A model generated the notes under the pieces. That model was not told where the DNA came from, ran no database searches, and was given only the letters and a program-made list of their open reading frames with translations. Position numbers and translations under genes: made by a program. 64,000 nt of DNA from NCBI RefSeq assembly GCF_031882575.1, contig NZ_CP134772.1:1259001-1323000 (forward strand), read 5' to 3'. Position 1 is the stretch's first letter; each line of letters begins with the position of its first letter. Below, in pieces: positions 7,601 through 15,949 of the stretch. This DNA is from Pseudomonas sp. VD-NE ins (GTDB lineage: Bacteria > Pseudomonadota > Gammaproteobacteria > Pseudomonadales > Pseudomonadaceae).

Positions 7601-9326
7601 TTCGGTCGTAGCGCAGAAGCAAGGCGCGACCGGCGCCATTGTCGAGGCGTTTGATACGACCATGGATATCGCGTGTGACGTGCAGTCGATTGCCATAGCT
7701 GTCGCTGATGGCGATCAGGGTGGCGCCTTTGCTGTTAAAGCGGAAGTGGTAGAACGATGGACGCTTGCCGGCCTGGGCCAGAATCAGTTCCGATGGATCG
7801 TCACCGAGGAAAATTGCCGCGCGCGAGAGGCTGTTGGTGATGGCCGGGCGTTGTTCGGTTGGACGCGGGAAGGGTGTTGAGCGGTTTTCGTGGTCGGTCC
7901 AGATGACTTCATCGCCATTGATGTCAATGCGATGAGCCAGTGCATGGCTCCAGCCATAGCCCAGGCCACAATCGATTTCTGCGGCACTTGTCCGATAGAG
8001 GCGCGTCCACTCAAACGGCAGCAGTCCGTCGAGTTGGCCATCGGTCAACGTCAACAGTTCCTCACCGGTAACCATGGAAACTGGGCATTTGTCGGTGTGG
8101 GTGCGGCTGGCAGGTTCTGCACTTTTTCCAGCGGGCGTCACGGCTTGTCTGGAGGCATCATCGGCAACTTCGTCACTCACCAGTCTTGCATTCGAACGCC
8201 CATCGAAGCGAATCTCGGTGGTTCCATTTCTTACCTTCTTTGCTACCCCTCTAAGCCCAACGCGGACGTATTTGGCAACATACGTCATGAATCCTTTTAT
8301 GACGTCGAAGATTGATTCGATAAAACCCACCAAAAGGTTGTAAAGCACTTTTCCGTACTTTCCCAACTTGCCGGCCAGATATAGCAGGCCTGTTCCCTCT
8401 GCGGCGAGGGTCAGGACGATCGACACAACAATATCGATAGCGACACTCAACAAGAAGCTGGTGGTCATTTTCGCTTGCTCACCCGCGGTACTCATCGGTG
8501 GCAAACTGGCGAGCCAGATAAACGCGCAATTCATCATCAAAAACAACGCTGCCTCATCGCTGGCCAGCACCATCGCTTGCTTCATGATGTGGGGCGTCTG
8601 CTTGGCTACGGCTTCGAGGCGGGCATAGCCTTCGCCAAGCTCCCTGCGAAACTTTCCCGGGTCTTGCAGCATGTCCAGCACCGCTTTGATACCATCCCAC
8701 ACGCCCTTGATGGCATCCCAACCACCTGCGAACATGCCTTTGCCCACCGCGATGACTGTGCCGGACAGTGAAAGGCTCGCCCATTGCTGACGATAACCCG
8801 TCGGGCCTTCCCATTTCTGACGAAGCTTTTCTTTCAGATCCGCCGCCAGTGATGCGTAGGCGTCGAACAATTCATTGATTTGCTCTGGGGACACTTGGTG
8901 ATGCACTCGAACCCAGTATTCCTTGCCAGGAACTCCGCCCGACCAACTGGCTTTTCCTTCTGAGTCGAGTCTGATCTTCGTGATAGCGCCGCCTTCCTGG
9001 GCCACTATCTCAACGTCAAAATCGCCAATTGGAATATCGAAAACCGATTCGAATTTACTTTGTATAACCAGTGGACCCTGTAAAGGGCATTTGGCGACAC
9101 TTGAAGCGAAATGCCCGTCCTCCATGCTCACGGAAGTGGAAGTATTTCCCACCCGTATGACGCGCTCCATGCCAAGCAGCGAAGGTAAATCGGCTATTTT
9201 GCTGCCGAATTCGAAAGGCTGATTCCAGGAGTTCTTCAAGAACTCTCTGTACTCGTTCAAGCTGAGCGTGAAGGCAGTCAGTTGGCTGTCTATGAATTCG
9301 ATGCGTTCCTTGGCTATCGTGATCAT
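4608..9326 (-). CDS. Rhs-family polymorphic toxin with ADP-ribosyltransferase-like (TreTu-type) tip
   Basis: Giant Rhs/YD-repeat protein, 1572 residues from the ATG at 9326, which has GGAG just upstream; the frame is open 29 codons further. Residues about 1-250 are a family-specific N-terminal region. Residues about 260-320 hold two hydrophobic segments ([34 protein letters not shown]). A DUF6531-like module starts near 412, YD repeats fill about 560-1340, and the Rhs core runs [22 protein letters not shown] to DPLGL (1417-1421), the usual self-cleavage border. The 151-residue tip (1422-1572) contains [16 protein letters not shown] and [13 protein letters not shown], giving R1474, S1501 and E1520 as a possible R-S-E triad. 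I recall these motifs from TreTu-type tips that modify EF-Tu. No PAAR domain, VgrG gene or EagR chaperone gene is nearby. Confidence 0.88.
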   Translation of the reverse strand: [1572 protein letters not shown]

Positions 9327-9519
9327 CCTTGCTCCGAAAATATCTGTTCGGCAACGTCTCTTGATGACGGACTCGCGAACTCCCTGCGCTGCCGTTGTTG
9401 AAGATGGATCCAAAAAAATAGACCAGTTTCCCGATTATTGCGATACGGGGGGCTGAGCTGAGCCATGGGACAGGCCCGAGGGTTACAAAGCGTCTTATAA
9501 ATGAAACACCGCCCTCGGC

Positions 9520-9525
9520 TATACT
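9520..9525 (+). promoter_or_regulatory. Possible -10 element of the wsp operon promoter
   Basis: TATACT lies 33 bp before the wspA GTG, placing a start site near 9532. No good -35 hexamer is seen at 16-18 bp; TTATAA at 9495-9500 would need a 19-bp spacer. This is a weak call based on the -10 alone. Confidence 0.35.
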
Positions 9526-9557
9526 CCCCGCATTTCGATCAGGCACGAGGAATCACT

Positions 9558-11180
9558 GTGAAGAACTGGACGTTGCGCCAACGCATTTTGGCGAGCTTTG
9601 CGGTGATTATCGCCATCATGTTGTTGATGGTCGTCGTTTCGTACTCACGCCTGTTGAAGATCGAGGCCAGTGAAAACAGCGTGCGTGATGACGCGATTCC
9701 CGGCGTCTATTACAGCTCGATGATCCGTGGCGCCTGGGTCGACAGTTATCTGCAGACTCAAGAACTGCTCGGGCTCAAGGAAGGTCAGGGGATTTCCAGC
9801 GAGGACGCGGCCGACTACAAGGCTTTCGAGGCGCGTTTGCAGGAGCAGATGGAAAACTATCGCAAGACGATGGCGACCGACGAGGATCGTCTCGAGTTTG
9901 CCGCGTTCGAGAAGTACCACGACACCTACCTCCAGATTCAGGATGCCGTGCTGGACCTGCACAAGCGCAACCTGGAAGCGGACGCGGTCAGGATGTTCCA
10001 CGAAAAGCTGACGCCAGCCTGGTACTCCGGGCGCATGAAGCTCAACGACATCATCGGCGAAAACAAGAGAGTCGCCGATCAGGCCATGAACAATATCGAC
10101 GATGCCGTGGCGGCTGCCAAAGTCAGCATGTTCATTTCCCTGCTGGTCGCCGTGTTCGCCGCTGGCCTGTGCGGTCTGTTGTTGATGCGCGCGATCATGG
10201 CGCCGATGAACCGCATTGTGCAGATTCTCGAAACCATGCGTACCGGCGACCTCAGTTCGCGTCTCAACCTCGACCGCAAAGACGAATTCGGCGCCGTCGA
10301 AACCGGCTTCAACGACATGATGACCGAGCTGACCGCACTGGTGTCGCAAGCCCAGCGCTCCTCGGTGCAGGTGACCACCTCGGTGACTGAGATTGCTGCG
10401 ACCTCCAAGCAACAGCAAGCCACCGCCACCGAAACCGCAGCGACCACCACCGAAATCGGAGCGACGTCCCGCGAGATTGCGGCAACTTCGCGCGATCTGG
10501 TGCGCACCATGACCGAAGTGTCCACCGCCGCCGATCAGGCTTCGGTGCTCGCCGGCTCCGGCCAGCAAGGCTTGGCGCGCATGGAAGACACCATGCATTC
10601 GGTGATGGGCGCGGCCGATCTGGTCAACGCCAAACTGGCGATCCTCAATGAGAAGGCCGGCAACATCAACCAGGTGGTGGTGACCATCGTCAAGGTCGCC
10701 GACCAGACCAACCTGTTGTCGCTCAACGCCGCCATTGAAGCTGAAAAGGCTGGTGAATACGGTCGCGGTTTTGCCGTGGTCGCCACCGAAGTGCGGCGTT
10801 TGGCGGATCAGACCGCTGTTGCCACTTACGACATCGAACAAATGGTTCGCGAGATCCAGTCGGCGGTGTCTGCCGGGGTTATGGGCATGGACAAGTTCTC
10901 CGAAGAAGTACGCCGTGGCATGTCCGAAGTGCAGCAGGTCGGCGAGCAGTTGTCGCAGATCATCCATCAGGTGCAGGCACTGGCGCCGCGGGTGTTGATG
11001 GTCAATGAAGGCATGCAGGCCCAGGCCACCGGCGCCGAGCAGATCAACCACGCGCTGGTGCAGTTGGGCGATGCCAGCAGCCAGACCGTCGAGTCGCTGC
11101 GTCAGGCCAGTTTCGCCATCGACGAACTGAGCCAGGTGGCCGTCGGGCTGCGCAGCGGCGTTTCGCGATTCAAAGTCTGA
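9558..11180 (+). CDS. wspA: WspA, membrane methyl-accepting receptor of the surface-sensing system
   Basis: Membrane receptor that senses surface contact and activates the WspE kinase. It has 540 residues from a GTG preceded by GAGGAA; the frame is open 19 codons upstream, but this start puts TM1 (residues about 11-29) at the N-terminus. A periplasmic domain (30-188) is followed by TM2 (189-211), a HAMP domain and a long signalling coiled coil. The hairpin tip reads VADQTNLLSLNAAIEAEKAGE and GRGFAVVATEVRRLADQ, as in MCPs. It is the first gene of seven in wspABCDEF-wspR. The stop overlaps the wspB start by one base (TGATG). Order and length match characterised Pseudomonas WspA. Confidence 0.95.
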   Translation: MKNWTLRQRILASFAVIIAIMLLMVVVSYSRLLKIEASENSVRDDAIPGVYYSSMIRGAWVDSYLQTQELLGLKEGQGISSEDAADYKAFEARLQEQMENYRKTMATDEDRLEFAAFEKYHDTYLQIQDAVLDLHKRNLEADAVRMFHEKLTPAWYSGRMKLNDIIGENKRVADQAMNNIDDAVAAAKVSMFISLLVAVFAAGLCGLLLMRAIMAPMNRIVQILETMRTGDLSSRLNLDRKDEFGAVETGFNDMMTELTALVSQAQRSSVQVTTSVTEIAATSKQQQATATETAATTTEIGATSREIAATSRDLVRTMTEVSTAADQASVLAGSGQQGLARMEDTMHSVMGAADLVNAKLAILNEKAGNINQVVVTIVKVADQTNLLSLNAAIEAEKAGEYGRGFAVVATEVRRLADQTAVATYDIEQMVREIQSAVSAGVMGMDKFSEEVRRGMSEVQQVGEQLSQIIHQVQALAPRVLMVNEGMQAQATGAEQINHALVQLGDASSQTVESLRQASFAIDELSQVAVGLRSGVSRFKV

Positions 11181-11716
11181 TGAGCGAAATCATCGCTAAA
11201 CGCAGCGCCGCGCAGGTGGCGAAGCCGGCGTTGTTCCTGCTGTTTCGCATCGGCAGCGCGCGTTACGCCTTGCGCGCCACCGAAGTGGCGGAGGTGCTGC
11301 CGCGTCTGCCGTTGAAGCCGATCGCGAGGGCGCCGCAGTGGGTTGCAGGCGTATTCGCCTATCGCGGTGCGGTGGTGCCGGTGATCGACCTCAGCGCATT
11401 GACCTTCGGCCATCCCGCCGAGGCGCGCACCAGCACCCGTCTGGTGCTGGTCAATTATCAGCCGGATGAAGCGCAGCCCGCGCAATGGCTCGGGCTGATT
11501 CTCGAACAGGCCACCGACACCCTGCGTTGCCATCCGCACGAGTTTCAGCCATATGGCCTCGACAATCGCGAGGCGCCTTACCTCGGCCCGGTGCGCGAAG
11601 ATGCCCAGGGGTTGGTGCAATGGGTGCGGGTCAATGACTTGCTTGATGACGCCGTGCGCCATTTGCTGTTCCCCGATCCGCCGTTGAATCCGGCGCAGCT
11701 TGAGGCGCAGGCATGA
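11180..11716 (+). CDS. wspB: WspB, CheW-like coupling protein
   Basis: CheW-type scaffold of 178 residues, cytoplasmic, linking WspA to the WspE kinase. The fold shows as LFRIGSARYALRATEVAEVLP, then a GVFAYRGAVVPVIDLSAL strand pair, the usual CheW signature. The start ATG overlaps the wspA stop and the end overlaps the wspC start in ATGA, so translation of the three genes is coupled. WspB is one of two CheW-like proteins in this operon; the other is WspD. Confidence 0.94.
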   Translation: MSEIIAKRSAAQVAKPALFLLFRIGSARYALRATEVAEVLPRLPLKPIARAPQWVAGVFAYRGAVVPVIDLSALTFGHPAEARTSTRLVLVNYQPDEAQPAQWLGLILEQATDTLRCHPHEFQPYGLDNREAPYLGPVREDAQGLVQWVRVNDLLDDAVRHLLFPDPPLNPAQLEAQA

Positions 11717-12984
11717 GCAGCGATCAGCGTTTTTTCGACTTCCTCAAGGAACGCATCGGCCTCGATGTCACCTCGGTCGGCCCGGCGATCATCGAGCGTG
11801 CCGTGCGCCAGCGGACAACGCTGTCGCAAGCCGCGCATGCCGATGAATATTGGCACCTGCTGCAAGGCTCGCGAGACGAACAACAGGCGCTGATCGAAGC
11901 AGTGATCGTCCCGGAAACGTGGTTTTTCCGTTACCCGGAATCTTTCGCCACGCTGGGCAAACTGGCACGCAATCGCCTCGCCGAGCTGAACAACATGCGT
12001 GCGCTGCGCATTCTCAGCCTGCCGTGTTCCACCGGCGAAGAACCTTATTCGATCGCCATGGCCCTGCTTGATGCCGGGCTCAAGCCGCATCAGTTCAAAG
12101 TCGATGGCATGGACGTCAGCCCGCTCTCGGTGGACAAGGCGCGACGCGCGTTGTACGGCAAGAATTCGTTTCGCGGCCAGGATCTGGACTTTCGCGACCG
12201 GCATTTCACGGCTGAGCAGGACGGCCATCGAGTCAATGACGATGTGCGTGAGCAGGTGCGTTTGCAGGTCGGCAATGTGCTCGATCCGACGCTGCTGGCC
12301 AGCGAGCCGGCGTTCGATTTCGTGTTCTGCCGCAATCTGTTGATCTATTTTGATCAGCCGACGCAAAAACTGGTGTTCGAGGTGCTCAAGCGCCTGACGC
12401 ATTTCGATGGCGTGCTGTTTATCGGCCCGGCCGAGGGCAGTCTGCTCGGACGTTTGGGCATGCGTTCGATCGGTATCCCGCAGTCCTTTGCGTTCAGCCG
12501 CCACAGCGATCCGCACCCCGAGCCGTTGCCAACGCCCAAGCCCATCGTGTTGCCGATCAGCCAACCGCTTCGCAGCACGCCGCCAGCACCGGTGCGCACT
12601 CGACCGTTTGCCGCAGTGACGCCGCTGCCGATTGCCAGCAAAAGCGCGAATCCCGACGCCGCGACCCTGCTGGCCAACATCGCCGCGCTTGCCAATGAAG
12701 GCAAAAGTGCCGAAGCCCGCGCCGCCTGCGAACAGTATTTGCGCAGCCACGAACCGGTGGCTCAGGTGTTTTACTGGCTCGGTCTGCTCAGCGACGTCGC
12801 TGGCCTGACCCTCGAAGCGCAGGGCTTCTACCGCAAAGCGTTGTACCTCGAACCGCAACACCCCGAAGCGTTGATGCACCTGGCCGCGCTGCTGCAGGCC
12901 CAGGGCGACACGGCGGGTGCCAGACGATTGCAGGAGCGCGCCGCCCGCAGCGGGCGCACCGCTGACAGTGAGCGTAAACGATGA
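11713..12984 (+). CDS. wspC: WspC, CheR-type methyltransferase with TPR tail
   Basis: S-adenosylmethionine-dependent methyltransferase that methylates glutamates of WspA and so sets receptor activity. It has 423 residues. A CheR N-terminal helical part is followed by the SAM-binding LSLPCSTGEEPYSIAMALLDAG region and by FVFCRNLLIYFD (to about residue 265). A Pro-rich linker then leads to a C-terminal TPR-like segment (about 315-410) with repeated helices such as FYWLGLLSDVAGLTLEAQGFY. The TPR tail distinguishes WspC from plain CheR. It is opposed by WspF, the methylesterase. The end overlaps wspD by four bases. Confidence 0.94.
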   Translation: MSSDQRFFDFLKERIGLDVTSVGPAIIERAVRQRTTLSQAAHADEYWHLLQGSRDEQQALIEAVIVPETWFFRYPESFATLGKLARNRLAELNNMRALRILSLPCSTGEEPYSIAMALLDAGLKPHQFKVDGMDVSPLSVDKARRALYGKNSFRGQDLDFRDRHFTAEQDGHRVNDDVREQVRLQVGNVLDPTLLASEPAFDFVFCRNLLIYFDQPTQKLVFEVLKRLTHFDGVLFIGPAEGSLLGRLGMRSIGIPQSFAFSRHSDPHPEPLPTPKPIVLPISQPLRSTPPAPVRTRPFAAVTPLPIASKSANPDAATLLANIAALANEGKSAEARAACEQYLRSHEPVAQVFYWLGLLSDVAGLTLEAQGFYRKALYLEPQHPEALMHLAALLQAQGDTAGARRLQERAARSGRTADSERKR

Positions 12985-13664
12985 TCCCGTCCGACACCTT
13001 GAACGTCACCCACGAAGACGCCCGGGCCATCGATGATTGCTGGAACCGCATCGGCATTCATGGCGACAAGTCCTGCCCGCTGCTGGAAGACCATATTCAT
13101 TGCCGTAATTGCTCGGTGTATTCCGCCGCCGCCACCCGCCTGCTTGATCGTTATGCGTTGCAGCAGGACGAACGCGACCCGGTGGCCACGGCCGTTGAAA
13201 CGGACGTGAAAACCCGTTCGCTGTTGATGTTCCGTCTTGGTGAAGAATGGCTGGGGCTGGCGACACGCAGCCTCGTTGAGGTCGCACCGCTGCAGGCGAT
13301 TCACTCGTTGCCGCATCAGCGTTCGCGGGCCTTGCTCGGCGTGGCCAATGTGCGTGGCGCGCTGGTGGCGTGTCTGTCGCTGGTCGAACTGCTGGATCTG
13401 GATGGCAACGCTGCGCCAGCCAATGGCGCGCGAATCATGCCGCGCATGCTGATCATCGCCGCCCATGGCGGGCCGGTGGTGGTGCCGGTGGATGAAGTTG
13501 ACGGGATTCATGCCATCGACGAGCGCATTCTCGACGCCGCATCGCAGTCCGGCGCGCAGGCCAGCGCCAAATACACCCGTGGCGTTCTGCAATATCGGGG
13601 GCGCAGCCTGCGTTGGCTGGATGAAGAACAGCTGCTGTCCGCCGTGACCCGGAGCCTCGCATGA
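12981..13664 (+). CDS. wspD: WspD, CheW-like coupling protein with N-terminal Cys/His motif
   Basis: Second CheW-like adaptor of the Wsp complex, 227 residues. The C-terminal two thirds is the CheW fold (LMFRLGEEWLGLATRSLVEV; GVANVRGALVACLSLVELL). The N-terminal 50 residues carry a conserved cluster, C20, C32, H38, H40, C41 and C44 (SCPLLEDHIHCRNC), that is absent from WspB and could bind a metal or take part in redox chemistry. That role is inferred. It overlaps wspC and wspE by ATGA at both ends. Confidence 0.93.
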   Translation: MIPSDTLNVTHEDARAIDDCWNRIGIHGDKSCPLLEDHIHCRNCSVYSAAATRLLDRYALQQDERDPVATAVETDVKTRSLLMFRLGEEWLGLATRSLVEVAPLQAIHSLPHQRSRALLGVANVRGALVACLSLVELLDLDGNAAPANGARIMPRMLIIAAHGGPVVVPVDEVDGIHAIDERILDAASQSGAQASAKYTRGVLQYRGRSLRWLDEEQLLSAVTRSLA

Positions 13665-15949
13665 CCCCCGAGCAAATGCGCGACGCCTCCTTGCTGGAGC
13701 TGTTCAGCCTCGAAGCCGAAGCGCAGACCCAAGTGCTCAGCGCCGGGCTGCTGGCGCTGGAGCGTAATCCGACCCAGGCCGATCAACTGGAATCGTGCAT
13801 GCGCGCGGCGCACTCGCTCAAAGGCGCAGCGCGGATTGTCGGTATCGACAGCGGCGTCAGCGTTGCGCATGTCATGGAGGATTGCCTGGTCAGCGCGCAG
13901 GAAGGGCGGTTGTTGCTGCGGCCCGAGCACATTGATGCGTTGTTGCAGGGCACCGATTTACTGATGCGCATCGCCACCCCGGCCAATGCCCCACAGCCGA
14001 GTGATATCGACGCTTATGTGGCGTTGATGGCGGGTTTGCTCGATCCGTCGACGCCGCCGGCAACGCTGATTGCACCGCTGATGGCCGAGTTGCAACTTGA
14101 AGCGCCGCCGGTCTTTGAACCCGCGCCAGCTCCTATCATGGACGCGCCGGTCGAATCCTCCGAATCGGCGCCACGCAAAAACAAACGCACCACCGAAGGT
14201 GGCGAGCGGGTGCTGCGGGTCACCGCCGAACGCCTGAACAGTCTGCTCGATCTGTCGAGTAAATCGCTGGTGGAAACCCAGCGCCTCAAGCCGCACCTGG
14301 CGACCATGCAGCGTCTCAAACGCATGCAGAACAACGGCCTGCGTGCGCTGGAGAACCTCAACGTCCACCTCAAGGAACACGCGCTTAGTCTGGAAGCGCT
14401 GGAAGCCTTGGAGGACGCGCGCCGTTTGCTCGCCGAATCCCAGCAACTGCTGAGCGAGAAAAACGCCGAGCTGGACGAATTCGCCTGGCAGGCCAGCCAG
14501 CGCGCGCAAGTGCTCTACGACACCGCGCTGGCCTGCCGCATGCGGCCCTTCGCCGATGTGCTCACCGGTCAGGTGCGCATGGTCCGGGATCTGGGCCGCA
14601 GCCTCGGCAAACAGGTACGCCTGGAGATCGAAGGCGAGAAAACCCAGGTCGACCGCGACGTGCTGGAGAAGCTCGAAGCACCGCTGACGCATTTGCTGCG
14701 CAACGCTGTCGATCACGGCATCGAAACCCCGGAGCAACGCCTGCTCAAGGGCAAACCGGAAGAAGGCCTGATCCGCCTGCGCGCCTCGCATCAGGCCGGT
14801 CTGCTGGTGCTGGAATTGAGCGATGACGGCAATGGCGTCGACCTGGAAAAGGTCCGTCGCAGCATCGTCGAACGGCAGTTATCCCCAGCCGAAACCGCCG
14901 CGCAACTGAGTGAAGAAGAACTGTTGACCTTCCTCTTCCTGCCCGGTTTCAGCTTGCGCGACACGGTCACCGAAGTATCCGGGCGCGGCGTCGGCCTTGA
15001 TGCCGTTCAACACATGGTTCGCCAGTTGCGCGGTGCGGTGGTGCTGGAGCAGACAGCGGGCGAGGGCAGTCGCTTTCATCTGGAGGTGCCGCTGACCTTG
15101 TCGGTGGTGCGCAGTCTGGTGGTGGAGGTCGGCGAAGAAGCCTACGCCTTCCCGTTGGCGCACATCGAGCGCATGTGCGATCTGGCCCCCGAAGACATCG
15201 TGCAGGTCGAGGGCCGTCAGCATTTCTGGCACGAAGGCCAGCACGTCGGGCTGGTTGCGGCCAGCCAGTTGCTCAACCGCCCGGCCAGCCAGAGCAGTGG
15301 CGAAACTCTGAAAGTCGTGGTGATCCGCGAGCGCGATGCGATTTATGGCGTAGCTGTGGAGCGCTTCATTGGCGAGCGCACCCTGGTGGTCTTGCCACTG
15401 GACGAGCGGCTGGGCAAAGTGCAGGACATCTCCGCCGGAGCTTTGCTCGACGACGGTTCGGTGGTGCTGATCGTCGACGTTGAAGACATGCTGCGTTCGG
15501 TGGACAAACTGCTCAATACCGGACGCTTGGAACGTATCGCCCGCCACGGCAATCAGGCCGCCGAGGCGGTGCGCAAGCGGGTGCTGGTGGTCGACGACTC
15601 GCTGACCGTGCGCGAGTTGCAACGCAAGCTGTTGCTCAATCGTGGCTACGACGTTGCGGTGGCGGTGGACGGTATGGACGGTTGGAACGCGCTGCGTTCG
15701 GAGGACTTCGATTTGCTGATCACCGACATCGACATGCCGCGCATGGACGGCATCGAGCTGGTCACGCTGTTGCGCCGCGACAACCGTCTGCAATCGCTGC
15801 CGGTGATGGTCGTGTCGTACAAGGATCGGGAAGAGGATCGCCGCCGTGGCCTCGACGCCGGTGCCGACTATTATTTAGCCAAAGCCAGTTTTCATGACGA
15901 CGCCCTGCTCGACGCAGTGGTCGAGCTGATCGGAGGAGCGCGGGCATGA
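13661..15949 (+). CDS. wspE: WspE, hybrid CheA-type histidine kinase with receiver domain
   Basis: Cytoplasmic kinase that phosphorylates WspR (output) and WspF (adaptation). It has 762 residues. The HPt domain holds the phospho-His in MRAAHSLKGAAR (H51). A dimerisation helix region follows, then the HATPase with N-box HLLRNAVDHGIE and G-boxes SDDGNGVDL and GRGVGLD. A CheW-like domain comes next (LPLTLSVVRSLVVEVGEEAYAFPL). The C-terminal receiver starts near residue 638, with phospho-Asp D689 in LLITDIDMPRMDG. All catalytic motifs look intact. It overlaps wspD and wspF by four bases each. Confidence 0.95.
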   Translation: MTPEQMRDASLLELFSLEAEAQTQVLSAGLLALERNPTQADQLESCMRAAHSLKGAARIVGIDSGVSVAHVMEDCLVSAQEGRLLLRPEHIDALLQGTDLLMRIATPANAPQPSDIDAYVALMAGLLDPSTPPATLIAPLMAELQLEAPPVFEPAPAPIMDAPVESSESAPRKNKRTTEGGERVLRVTAERLNSLLDLSSKSLVETQRLKPHLATMQRLKRMQNNGLRALENLNVHLKEHALSLEALEALEDARRLLAESQQLLSEKNAELDEFAWQASQRAQVLYDTALACRMRPFADVLTGQVRMVRDLGRSLGKQVRLEIEGEKTQVDRDVLEKLEAPLTHLLRNAVDHGIETPEQRLLKGKPEEGLIRLRASHQAGLLVLELSDDGNGVDLEKVRRSIVERQLSPAETAAQLSEEELLTFLFLPGFSLRDTVTEVSGRGVGLDAVQHMVRQLRGAVVLEQTAGEGSRFHLEVPLTLSVVRSLVVEVGEEAYAFPLAHIERMCDLAPEDIVQVEGRQHFWHEGQHVGLVAASQLLNRPASQSSGETLKVVVIRERDAIYGVAVERFIGERTLVVLPLDERLGKVQDISAGALLDDGSVVLIVDVEDMLRSVDKLLNTGRLERIARHGNQAAEAVRKRVLVVDDSLTVRELQRKLLLNRGYDVAVAVDGMDGWNALRSEDFDLLITDIDMPRMDGIELVTLLRRDNRLQSLPVMVVSYKDREEDRRRGLDAGADYYLAKASFHDDALLDAVVELIGGARA

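Noticed and set aside
6570..7880. 436-codon plus-strand frame opposite the Rhs repeats
   Set aside because: Antisense of YD repeats, Val/Ala-rich without domain; the Rhs reading is unambiguous.
9645..11051. 468-codon minus-strand frame opposite wspA
   Set aside because: His/Gly-rich composition typical of antisense translation of a receptor coiled coil; no domain.
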